From an uncultured Pirellulaceae bacterium (GTDB lineage Bacteria; Planctomycetota; Planctomycetia; Pirellulales; Pirellulaceae): 64,000 nucleotides of DNA. The stretch is taken from positions 60,533-124,532 of the forward strand of contig CALCJM010000036.1 in NCBI GenBank assembly GCA_937967505.1. The letters run 5' to 3'. Positions 9,161-16,298 of the stretch are shown piece by piece. Every line of letters starts with the position of its first letter. Position 1 is the first letter of the stretch. The notes under the pieces are model-generated. The model was not told the DNA's origin. It searched no databases and saw only the letters and a list, made by a program, of their open reading frames with translations. The position numbers were made by a program, and so were the translations under genes.

Positions 9161-9736
9161 ATGACAATGCTTAAGACTCTAATTCCCTTGGTGCTGTTGG
9201 TTGGCCTGCTACTGGTCGCCTGCGACCAACAGCCTGCCCAACAGGCACGGGTCATTCCCGAAACCGACAAAGCGTGGGTGACCTTCGCCGTTGAGGGCAT
9301 GACCTGACCCGGATGAGACAAATTAGTAGAGCAGGCTCTACTTGAGCTACCGGGTGTAGCTTCCGCAAATGCAGACAAATCGACCAGATCGGCGACTGTT
9401 GTTTACGACAAAACCATTCTGAAACCGGAAACCGTTACCAATCTGGGACGCTATCGATTTTCCGTGACGGCCACATCTGCCGACACTCTGGACGGCAGTG
9501 CCACTCAGGAGCAATCCGGTGGAGCGCTAGGTGCGCCTGGATCGCAGACCGACAACCGTGGTGACACCAATGGCTCGGGAACGACCAGCGCCACGGAATC
9601 TGCCCCACCACAGTTTGACTTGGGCGACTTCAGTACACTAAAACCGGCTGCCGCGACCGAGAGTGCCGAAGACGGGGCGACTGACCAAGAGTCGGCAGGC
9701 GAACTGCCGTTGTTGGGCGGCCCTGAAACGCAATAA
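9161..9736 (+). CDS. HMA-domain lipoprotein, predicted selenoprotein with U-x-x-U metal-binding motif
   Basis: Reading from the ATG at 9161 gives 191 residues if the in-frame TGA codons at 9305-9307 and 9314-9316 are translated. Residues 1-21 are a lipoprotein signal peptide ending 'LLLVAC', with Cys21 the lipidated residue. Residues ~38-105 match a heavy-metal-associated (HMA/MerP-type) domain: 'WVTFAVEGMT', then U49-P-G-U52, then 'DKLVEQALLELPGVASANA', 'SATVVYD' and 'LGRYRFSVTAT'. HMA domains have GMTCxxC here, and both cysteine positions are exactly the TGA codons. The rest is an acidic Ser/Thr/Gly/Gln-rich tail ending in TAA. A hairpin follows the TGAs (listed separately), a TATAAT box lies upstream and a terminator downstream. 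Expected role: extracytoplasmic, membrane-anchored binding or redox chemistry of soft metals such as Hg or Cu. A double-nonsense pseudogene is the main alternative. Confidence 0.85.
9308..9354 (+). promoter_or_regulatory. candidate bacterial SECIS stem-loop
   Basis: CCCGG (9308-9312), starting at the base after the first TGA, can pair with CCGGG (9350-9354) to close a larger loop. Inside it is a perfect 6-bp upper stem, GTAGAG (9326-9331) with CTCTAC (9336-9341), capped by CAGG. Bacterial SECIS elements are short hairpins about 16-37 nt beyond the UGA with a G near the start of the apical loop. The loop begins 24 nt after the first TGA and 15 nt after the second. The loop G is third, or first if the closing G-C pair opens. 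The fold was assessed by eye only. Confidence 0.6.
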
Positions 9737-9778
9737 TCTTGCACCGCAGGTATCAATTTGCAGAACTGACTTACCTGA

Positions 9779-9812
9779 CACTGACAGCCCACCGGGTGGT
9801 CAGTGTTTTTTT
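9779..9812 (+). terminator. rho-independent terminator
   Basis: CACTGAC (9779-9785) pairs with GTCAGTG (9799-9805), with further pairing inside the loop, and is followed by seven Ts (9806-9812). It sits 43 bp after the selenoprotein stop codon, closing that transcription unit before the oxidase gene. Confidence 0.85.
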
Positions 9813-9856
9813 ATGCCTGATCCAATAACCCCCGGATGGATCAGCAGGAACCTCAC

Positions 9857-11011
9857 ATGGAACAAAATCACTTCGACTGTATCGTCGTTGGCTTCGGCGG
9901 CGTTGGCAGTGCGGCAATGCGGTACGCCGCACTGCATGGCTGGAATGTACTGGGAATCGATCGCTTCGGGCCGGCGAACAACCGTGGCAGTTCTCACGGT
10001 CAGACGCGCGTCATCCGCAAGTCATATTTTGAGCATCCCGACTACGTGCCGCTGTTGCAAGACGCGTACGAATGCTGGGACGAATTAAACAAACGCCACC
10101 GTACCGCCCCCGAGGTGAAAGAGCTGTTGACGCAGTGCGGCGTCCTGCAGGTTGGCCCGGAGGACGGCACGGTGGTCCGCGGCGTCCTGAACAGTGCCGG
10201 GCAACACGGGCTGGCAGTCGAACGGTTTACTTCAGATGAGATTCACCGGCGGCTACCGATTCTTAATGTGCCTGACGGACATGTCGGTGTGTTCGAACCC
10301 GAGGGAGGATTTCTGCGCGTGGAACTGTGCGTGGCTGCGATGATCAAACAGGCGCTGGCCAACGGAGCAACGATGAAGTCGGGCGTGCAGGTGAATGCCT
10401 GGCAGGTCGATGATCACGGCACCGTTCACCTTCAATCCAATCAGGGTTCTTGGTCCGCCGACCGCATGATCGTTTGTGCCGGGCCCTGGACCGGTCAGTT
10501 ACTGGAGGGCGTCGATCTCGGATTGACCCTGCTGGCCAAACAACAGCACTGGTACCAACTGGATCGTGTAGAACAAAAACGGGTCAATCAATTTCCCTGT
10601 TTTCTGTTCGAACAATCTGACGGGGCCTGTTTCTACGGCAGTCCGGAACTGGACACCCTGGGAATGAAGGTTTGCGAACATACGGGCGGCCGCCCGTTGG
10701 AATCTGCGGACCAACTGGACCGGGGAATCGATCCGGACCAACAAACGCGCGTCGAAACGTTCCTGAAACAGCACTTTCATTTTACCAAACAGCGACTGGT
10801 CCATCACAGCATGTGCATGTACACCATGTCACCCGAAGAGCGCTTCATCCTAGATCATCACCCCGATCACCAACAAATTGTGTTTGCCGCCGGCCTATCA
10901 GGACACGGATTCAAATTCGCTCCAGTGTTGGGACGACGTCTGGTGCAGATGCTGGACGGCACGCCTGATCCAAAGTTTGACTTCCTCCGCACCCCCAAAG
11001 GCGACCGATAA
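9857..11011 (+). CDS. monomeric sarcosine oxidase / N-methyltryptophan oxidase-type flavoenzyme
   Basis: This 384-residue FAD enzyme oxidises N-methyl amino acids, releasing formaldehyde and hydrogen peroxide. The dinucleotide-binding loop 'VVGFGGVGSAAM' is near residue 10, followed by 'GSSHGQTRVIRKSYFEHPDYVPL', which is typical of the MSOX/SolA family. The covalent-flavin cysteine is Cys320 in 'HSMCMYTMSPEERF', and 'AAGLSGHGFKFAP' completes the FAD site. I chose the ATG at 9857, which has an AGGA about 9 bp upstream. An ATG at 9836 adds seven residues and lacks such a site. It is a simple cytoplasmic protein. sthA follows 100 bp on in the same direction, but a metabolic link is not obvious. 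The true substrate (sarcosine, N-methyltryptophan or another) is not resolvable. Confidence 0.88.
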   Translation: MEQNHFDCIVVGFGGVGSAAMRYAALHGWNVLGIDRFGPANNRGSSHGQTRVIRKSYFEHPDYVPLLQDAYECWDELNKRHRTAPEVKELLTQCGVLQVGPEDGTVVRGVLNSAGQHGLAVERFTSDEIHRRLPILNVPDGHVGVFEPEGGFLRVELCVAAMIKQALANGATMKSGVQVNAWQVDDHGTVHLQSNQGSWSADRMIVCAGPWTGQLLEGVDLGLTLLAKQQHWYQLDRVEQKRVNQFPCFLFEQSDGACFYGSPELDTLGMKVCEHTGGRPLESADQLDRGIDPDQQTRVETFLKQHFHFTKQRLVHHSMCMYTMSPEERFILDHHPDHQQIVFAAGLSGHGFKFAPVLGRRLVQMLDGTPDPKFDFLRTPKGDR

Positions 11012-11111
11012 AATTCAGGTCGATTGCAGAAGTTGCCGCCAAAGGTCAAAATGGGTTGTTTGAAAGGGATTGGACGCGACGGGTTAACACTCAACCATTT
11101 ACGGAACAACG

Positions 11112-12494
11112 ATGACGGATTTAAAGACAGACGTGGTAGTGATTGGCACCGGCCCCGGTGGTGAGGGTGCCGCCATGCAGTTGGCCAAAGCGGGAAAAAG
11201 CGTGGTCGTGCTGGAACGCTACAGTCGCATCGGTGGTGGCTGCACTCATTGGGGAACCATCCCCAGCAAAGCGCTCAAGTTTGCCATTTCGCAGCTGACT
11301 GACGCGATCAATAATCCGATCTTGGTGGAATGCGGCATCAAACCGCGCCCGACGATCGCTCAATTGACCGCGACGGCACAAAAAGTCATCACCGAACAGG
11401 AGAACATGCGGCGCACGTTCTACTCCCGAAACAACGTCGAATTAGTCTCCGGACACGCACGTTTCGTGGACGCCAACACGATCTCGGTGGAAGGTGGCCC
11501 AAACATCAAAACGGACAATGTGGTCATCGCCGTCGGTTCGCGTCCGTACCATCCACCCAATGTTAATTTTGATCACGAGAGAATTTTTGACAGCGATACT
11601 ATTCTGGGGCTCGAAAAGAAACCAAAATCGCTCACCATCTACGGGGCAGGCGTCATTGGATGTGAGTACGCATCGATGTTTCGCAATCTGTCGATCAAAA
11701 TCAATCTGATCAACAGCCGGGGCGTTCTGCTGGATTTCCTGGACAACGAAATCAGCGACGCGCTGTCGTACCACATGCGCGAACGCGGTGTCGTGATCCG
11801 CCATAACGAGAACCTCGATCATATTGAAACTTGCGACGACGGCGTAATCACTCACCTGAAAAGTGGAAAACAGGTCAAATCGGACGCGCTGTTGTGGGCC
11901 GCCGGACGCACGGGCAACACCAATGATCTGGGACTGGAAACAATCGGCATTGAACCAGACAGCCGAGGCTATGTTTCGGTGAACCAGTGCTTTCAGACGG
12001 AAGTCTCCAATGTGTTCGCTGTCGGTGACGTGGTGGGATTCCCGTCGTTGGCCAGCGCTGCGTACACCCAGGGCCGCGCGGCAGCCAAGGCAATCCTTCA
12101 GGACAAAGACGCCGTCTGCCAACTGCACGAGATCCCTTCAGGCATCTACACGACGCCGGAGATTTCCTGCATCGGAAAAACAGAAGAGCAATTAACAGAG
12201 GACAAGGTGCCCTATGAGGTGGGGATCTCCAATTTCAAACATCTGGCTCGCGCCCAAATTTTGCGGCAGAACATCGGCGTGCTGAAATTGCTGTTCCACC
12301 GCGAGACGCTGGAAGTGCTGGGCGTTCACTGCTTCGGCCCCAACGCCGCGGAGATTGTGCACATCGGCCAGGCCGTCATGTCCAACCCCGCAGTCAATAC
12401 GCTGGAGTACTTTGTCAACACGACCTTTAACTATCCAACGATGGCCGAGGCGTATCGCGTCGCTGCACTTAATGGCATGAACAGGTTGTTTTAG
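11112..12494 (+). CDS. sthA: soluble pyridine nucleotide transhydrogenase
   Basis: This 460-residue FAD-dependent enzyme interconverts NADPH and NADH in the cytoplasm. It is close to the E. coli SthA/UdhA sequence across its length: '[17 protein letters not shown]', '[15 protein letters not shown]', '[14 protein letters not shown]', '[16 protein letters not shown]', '[14 protein letters not shown]', '[15 protein letters not shown]' and '[17 protein letters not shown]'. In the disulfide oxidoreductase fold the redox motif is Cys-x4-Cys. Here the second position is Thr (C44-T-H-W-G-T), as in genuine transhydrogenases, so it is not a lipoamide dehydrogenase. The start at 11112 gives a standard-length protein. 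Confidence 0.95.
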   Translation: MTDLKTDVVVIGTGPGGEGAAMQLAKAGKSVVVLERYSRIGGGCTHWGTIPSKALKFAISQLTDAINNPILVECGIKPRPTIAQLTATAQKVITEQENMRRTFYSRNNVELVSGHARFVDANTISVEGGPNIKTDNVVIAVGSRPYHPPNVNFDHERIFDSDTILGLEKKPKSLTIYGAGVIGCEYASMFRNLSIKINLINSRGVLLDFLDNEISDALSYHMRERGVVIRHNENLDHIETCDDGVITHLKSGKQVKSDALLWAAGRTGNTNDLGLETIGIEPDSRGYVSVNQCFQTEVSNVFAVGDVVGFPSLASAAYTQGRAAAKAILQDKDAVCQLHEIPSGIYTTPEISCIGKTEEQLTEDKVPYEVGISNFKHLARAQILRQNIGVLKLLFHRETLEVLGVHCFGPNAAEIVHIGQAVMSNPAVNTLEYFVNTTFNYPTMAEAYRVAALNGMNRLF

Positions 12495-12508
12495 GTGATT
12501 AATACCGT

Positions 12509-12608
12509 AGCCACGACTCGCCAAGAGCGTGGAAGAACGTTGAGCAATTTCTGCCTGTGGTAGCGCTTTTCCCGAACGCTCCACTCTCTGGCGATGGTCG
12601 CTACGATT
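12509..12608. repeat. copy of a short palindromic repeat family (GTAGC / TCGCCAGAGCGTGGA type)
   Basis: GTAGCCACGACTCGCCAAGA and a following GCGTGGA on one side face TCCACTCTCTGGCGATGGTC and GCTAC on the other, forming a ~100-bp imperfect inverted repeat. Related half-copies occur at 34747-34802, 50111-50142 and 54537-54568, always between genes. Confidence 0.6.
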
Positions 12609-12621
12609 TAACCGGGAACGC

Positions 12622-12656
12622 AAAAAGCTGCCCATGTCCAATGCCACGGGCAGCTT
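12622..12656 (-). terminator. rho-independent terminator (possibly bidirectional)
   Basis: Read on the minus strand, AAGCTGCCC pairs with GGGCAGCTT around a 14-nt loop and runs into five Ts. It lies 35 bp beyond the stop of the Cys-rich protein gene and could also stop transcripts from sthA. Confidence 0.75.
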
Positions 12657-12690
12657 CTTCCTAGATCAATGATGTGAATCGAAGCGTGTT

Positions 12691-13422
12691 CTATTTTTCC
12701 AGTGGCGGACGTGGCACGTCACCAGCAGCATCTGCCGGATCCGAGAGCTCTAGGCTCCCCGTGGTCTCTGTCACGGGATCGGGGTAACCGCCTGGTTGCT
12801 TCACCTCTTCGGCAGCCTCTGCCTTCGCAGCAGGATCAGCATATTCTGGCTGGGCGGGCTCTTCCGGTTCATGCACACTCCATTTGTACTCACAGATGTC
12901 CTTTTTCCCTTTTTTGGTTTTCAGGACATTCACCGTACGAACACGTGAGCGTTTGGGAGGGCAGCACTTCATCCACGGCAACCGAACCGCAGGCACGCAA
13001 ACCTCCTTTTGTTCAAGCTCAAAGCAGGATGTGTCTGCTTCGACTTTCTTGACTTTCAGCGTACAAAATTGACATTCGCATTTTGGGGCACAAGCAACCC
13101 GCGCCGCAGGTGCACACGAAGCGCATGTTGCAGCAGGAGCCGCCTCGCATGTGGCACAACCTGCGACACCAATTTCAACCTCGGGACCATAGACCGTCTT
13201 GATGACGGGATCATTGGCTGATCCCTGGTAGATTTCCTGAACACTCCCTGAGGTCATCCGCCGGGCCCGGAGACCTTGCAAACAACCGCCGCAGGAAGGC
13301 TTCCCACAACCGCATGTCTGTGCTGATACCGTTGACACAACTGCACCAGTGGAGACTTCCAGTGCCCCCATCGCAGCAACCAGCATCAGCAGTGCTGCGA
13401 ATATTCTCAATCCTTTGATCAT
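12691..13422 (-). CDS. cysteine-rich secreted protein, unknown function
   Basis: This 243-residue exported protein has a signal peptide of ~34 residues ('GLRIFAALLMLVAAMGAL'). Behind it are cysteine clusters: 'CGCGKPSCGGC', 'GCATCEAAPAATCASCAPAARVAC', 'CECQFC' and 'MKCCPP'. The middle is basic ('LKTKKGKKDICEYKW') and the last ~60 residues are Pro/Glu/Ala-rich and probably disordered. I recognise no named family, but Cys-rich exported proteins of this style are common in planctomycetes. It lies 54 bp after the porin gene on the same strand and may be cotranscribed, with a terminator after it. The many CxxC pairs could bind metal or form disulfides in the envelope; this is inference. Confidence 0.75.
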   Translation of the reverse strand: MIKGLRIFAALLMLVAAMGALEVSTGAVVSTVSAQTCGCGKPSCGGCLQGLRARRMTSGSVQEIYQGSANDPVIKTVYGPEVEIGVAGCATCEAAPAATCASCAPAARVACAPKCECQFCTLKVKKVEADTSCFELEQKEVCVPAVRLPWMKCCPPKRSRVRTVNVLKTKKGKKDICEYKWSVHEPEEPAQPEYADPAAKAEAAEEVKQPGGYPDPVTETTGSLELSDPADAAGDVPRPPLEK

Positions 13423-13476
13423 GATTCGTACTCTCGTATCCTGTGTGATGATTTGTAATAAACTTCGGTGGGCGGG

Positions 13477-15090
13477 TTAAAAGTCAACCATCCAACGTAC
13501 GCCGACAATTTGATAGTCATCCGAAGCAAGTGGCTCGCGTTCGATTTCGCCAACGAGATAGTTCATTTGAATGCGAGCATTGGGATTCCACCACCAGTTC
13601 AAACCCAACGTGAGTGACTCGCCCTTACCACCGACAATGTCTTCGTCCTGTAGATCAAGATAGGAATACCGGGCTGCGATCTGCCACGCTCCCAAACCAA
13701 ACCCGCGCTGTCCATCACAGTTGCGAACCGCGAAGAAGTTCTCGTAGGGCTTCACCCGACCAAGCGTACCTGTCTTGCGTTCCCAAGGAGTGTGTTCCCC
13801 GGTCAGGAAGTAGGCTGCCTGAATATAACCGCCGCCGAAGCCAAGGTCGTTGCCAACTAGGTTGGATCGGTTAACAAAGGTTTGGAGATACTCGGCGGTC
13901 ACTTGGAACGCCCCGACGTTGAATACGGTTTCCAAACCGAACAGAGAGTTGGCTTCGGCACCGGCAATAAAATCAGTGTTCAGCCAACGTTCGTCAGACC
14001 GGGCTTCGGGACGCGTTCGGTAACGCGCCTGATTGTTGGGACCATTGCCATCAGGCGTCCCCCATGATCCAGAAACCGCCCAGTGAAAATATCCGCGTCC
14101 ACCAGAACTCTCGTCGTACCAAGCCGTATTGGCAATTCGACCGGCGATTTCGGACTGGTAGTGGTCGTTGACCCAACCCGCACCCGTCTGCGTCAGCTCC
14201 TGATTCCAGAGACCATAACGCCAGTTCCATTTCTGGTCTTTCGAAAGTCCGTTACTGGAGATACCCAGGCGACGGGAGTCTTCATTGAAGGCCTCCACCA
14301 CAAATGGACGCTCGGTAAACACGTTGTAGCGGCTACTGTTCAGGTGGTCCAGGCCGTAGGGACGTTTGTGGTTACCAATGATCACCGTGTTGAACAACGG
14401 TAGTTTTTTGAAACCGATAAATGCATCGCGGTAGCTGGAGGCTACGCCACCGGCAAATTCACCTTCGTATTTGTAGAACATGTTGTCATTCAGATCACCT
14501 TTGACACCAATCCGCATGCGGCGGAAGGTGACACGATCCTGTGGATTTCCGTCCTCAAAGATCTCGACGCCTTCGCCGTCTTCCGGGAACGCCCAGTAAT
14601 CCAAGTGAATCCGTCCGAAGAATGTCATCTTTGGATTTTTGTGACCGGCGTGAACCAACCCCGGGATGGTCGAATCGATTTTATCAATCGACTTTCCCTG
14701 TTTCTCAAACCCCTTTTCCAGTTCCTTCAGACGCTTGTCGGCGTCTTTCCAGGATTTGTCGGCACCCTTGTCACCAGGCTTCTTTTCCGCTTTGACTTTG
14801 TTTGCCACATCATCTTCCAGTTCACGCAAGCGCAAACTCATCAGCTTCACCTGCTCGCGCAGTTCGGCGATCGTGGCTTCCTCGGTAGATTCCCGGCCTT
14901 CATCACCGTCTGCGACCTCCAGGTCCACAACACTTTTGTCGGCACCTTCATCTTCATTGGTGTTTCCGAAACTGACAGTCGTAAACCGTGTCGATGGGGT
15001 ACGATCTTGGGAGTAGTACTCTTGGGCCGATGCTGGTGCTGCAACAAACAGCCCCAATAACGAAGCGGCCAGACACTTTCTCTTCAACAT
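13477..15090 (-). CDS. OprP/OprO-like phosphate-selective porin
   Basis: This 537-residue outer-membrane protein follows the planctomycete OprP design. It has a signal peptide 'MLKRKCLAASLLGLFVAAPASAQ', then a predicted periplasmic coiled coil (about residues 60-140, 'LREQVKLMSLRLRELEDD'), then a C-terminal beta-barrel. The barrel starts at 'MTFFGRIHLDYWAFPE' and ends 'DDYQIVGVRWMVDF' with the terminal aromatic expected for BAM recognition. Typical elements are 'RVTFRRMRIGVKGDLNDNMFYKYEGEF', 'IIGNHKRPYGLDHLNSSRY' and 'LTLGLNWWWNPNARIQMNY'. The ATG at 15090 is preceded by AAGGA and begins the signal peptide. An upstream open extension to 15339 is ignored. It is likely an anion/phosphate channel, with specificity inferred from family. 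A palindrome sits ~100 bp upstream. Confidence 0.85.
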   Translation of the reverse strand: MLKRKCLAASLLGLFVAAPASAQEYYSQDRTPSTRFTTVSFGNTNEDEGADKSVVDLEVADGDEGRESTEEATIAELREQVKLMSLRLRELEDDVANKVKAEKKPGDKGADKSWKDADKRLKELEKGFEKQGKSIDKIDSTIPGLVHAGHKNPKMTFFGRIHLDYWAFPEDGEGVEIFEDGNPQDRVTFRRMRIGVKGDLNDNMFYKYEGEFAGGVASSYRDAFIGFKKLPLFNTVIIGNHKRPYGLDHLNSSRYNVFTERPFVVEAFNEDSRRLGISSNGLSKDQKWNWRYGLWNQELTQTGAGWVNDHYQSEIAGRIANTAWYDESSGGRGYFHWAVSGSWGTPDGNGPNNQARYRTRPEARSDERWLNTDFIAGAEANSLFGLETVFNVGAFQVTAEYLQTFVNRSNLVGNDLGFGGGYIQAAYFLTGEHTPWERKTGTLGRVKPYENFFAVRNCDGQRGFGLGAWQIAARYSYLDLQDEDIVGGKGESLTLGLNWWWNPNARIQMNYLVGEIEREPLASDDYQIVGVRWMVDF

Positions 15091-15479
15091 TGCAGAAATC
15101 CTTTTCATGCATGGCGGGACGACAGTGATTACCAGCAACTTCGGTCTATTCCGCACCCCGGAAACACCACAACGTTGACAAAACGAATTTATGAATACTA
15201 CTTCATAAACAAGACTGTTATAGCCGTCACAATTTACCACGACGGACCGGATTAACAGCTTCAGCCGGTAAAGTTTCAACATTACATTGGGACCAATGCA
15301 GCGCACCGGCACGACAGACAGCACTGGTCCGGCCAACAAGTTTGAGGCTGCTTTCCAAACAAGTCACTTTTGGTGGAATCACCTCAGGAAATCCCGGAGA
15401 GATTGCAATGCGTTATCCGGCCCGAGGTTACACCGAACCAACGAACCATCAGCCTGTGATCGTCGTATCGATAACTACC
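15091..15479. other. divergent intergenic region upstream of the porin
   Basis: This 389-bp gap carries the regulatory region of the porin. It contains the perfect inverted repeat at 15188-15209 (listed separately). No convincing Pho-box direct repeat of E. coli type was found. Confidence 0.4.
15188..15209. promoter_or_regulatory. perfect 8-bp inverted repeat, candidate operator
   Basis: TTTATGAA (15188-15195) and TTCATAAA (15202-15209) are exact inverted copies separated by six bases. The site lies about 100 bp upstream of the porin start and near AT-rich promoter-like sequence, as expected for a dimeric repressor or activator site. It is the only such palindrome in this gap. The regulator is unknown. 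Confidence 0.45.
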
Positions 15480-15941
15480 ATGGATTCTAACCGTCGAATC
15501 ACCAAAAACTTCCGTCTACGGTCGTTACTACTCATTGTCGCTGGTTGCGCGGTTCTGATCGCAACGGTCTTGCCACCGATCACCGCCCGGAATCTGGAGA
15601 AGCATTTACTCTCCCAAATTCCGGTCCCGGTGCATTTTTTGCCGCGCGATGCAGATGCGATACGTTTTTGCTGACAGTCCAGCAGCGGCGGTTGCGTGAC
15701 AATCGAATATTCCGGTCCACCTTTTTTACAGCCCATCCTCACACGATGGGGTCACCCCATCTATGATCGAGTGGTGGGAATTGAATTACATGGCCCAAAA
15801 ATCAATGACTCGACAGCAAACATAGTCTCGAAATTCGCCCATATTCGCTCAATCGAATTTCGTGGAACCCGGGTCACCGCCAGTTGGGTTAAGGATTTCC
15901 AAGCTCGCCATACAAACTGCGAAGTGATCTGCGCGGAATAA
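15480..15941 (+). pseudogene. small membrane-anchored protein with LRR-like tail, interrupted by in-frame TGA
   Basis: From the ATG at 15480 the frame encodes a basic N-terminus and a membrane segment ('FRLRSLLLIVAGCAVLIATV'), a layout common in small planctomycete proteins. It stops at TGA 15672-15674 after 64 residues. The same frame then continues open to TAA at 15939-15941, encoding a tail ('IRSIEFRGTRVTASWVKDF') like a degenerate leucine-rich repeat. Together they make one ~153-residue protein, so a nonsense mutation is the simplest explanation. The TGA context ('RFC-TGA-QSSSGGC') resembles no known selenoprotein motif, and I see no well-placed SECIS hairpin. Confidence 0.45.
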
Positions 15942-16298
15942 ACGTCATCCGGAATGGCGGGCGTCTTTATCACTGACATTTCCCAAGCCAGCCTGGCGCG
16001 TTGTGATGGCTTCACACTACCATTGGCAGTTGAGAGTTTACCGTTGGCGATGTTGCCAGCTTCGCGCCGACGCTGGCAGCGTCGGCAACGGGTGTAAATC
16101 CCTAACAGTCCTAACAGTCAGTCGCCTTACCTATCATGCATCGAAGGTTGGAACTCGTTTCCACCTTCACTGCTGGTTAATTCCAGTATCGGAAAACGAC
16201 CACTATCTAATGCAAATGCAGGCAGGCGGTAAAACCGCAATTCAGATTCAGTTCCTCTACACAGGGTTTCAATCTCATTGACGGGAATCGATCGCAAC
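15942..16298. other. intergenic region holding repeat-element copy A
   Basis: This 357-bp gap has its centre (16022-16129) occupied by one copy of the ~110-bp palindromic repeat. The remaining sequence shows no gene-like frame and no terminator. Confidence 0.5.
16022..16129. repeat. ~110-bp imperfect palindromic repeat, copy A
   Basis: This copy contains TTGGCAGTT at one end, then TACCGTTGGCGATGTTGCCA, GCTTCGCGCCGACGCTGGCA and 'GTAAATCCCTAACAG' at the other end with CAGTCGCC. The same blocks in the same order recur at 29925-30048 and, inverted, at 50649-50753 and 52154-52274. The two arms are complementary and the core can form a hairpin. Confidence 0.75.

Noticed and set aside
9464..9736. 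90-residue frame beginning at a GTG at 9464
   Set aside because: It is the C-terminal tail of the 9161-9736 selenoprotein candidate in the same frame. It has no ribosome site or fold of its own.
9161..9736. Reassigned genetic code (TGA as an amino acid throughout)
   Set aside because: Adjacent genes, for example those ending at 7382 and 8993, stop at TGA in the expected place. TGA is therefore a normal stop codon here.
11112..12494. Dihydrolipoamide dehydrogenase
   Set aside because: The redox-active Cys-x4-Cys is absent (Cys-x4-Thr), and the whole sequence follows SthA.
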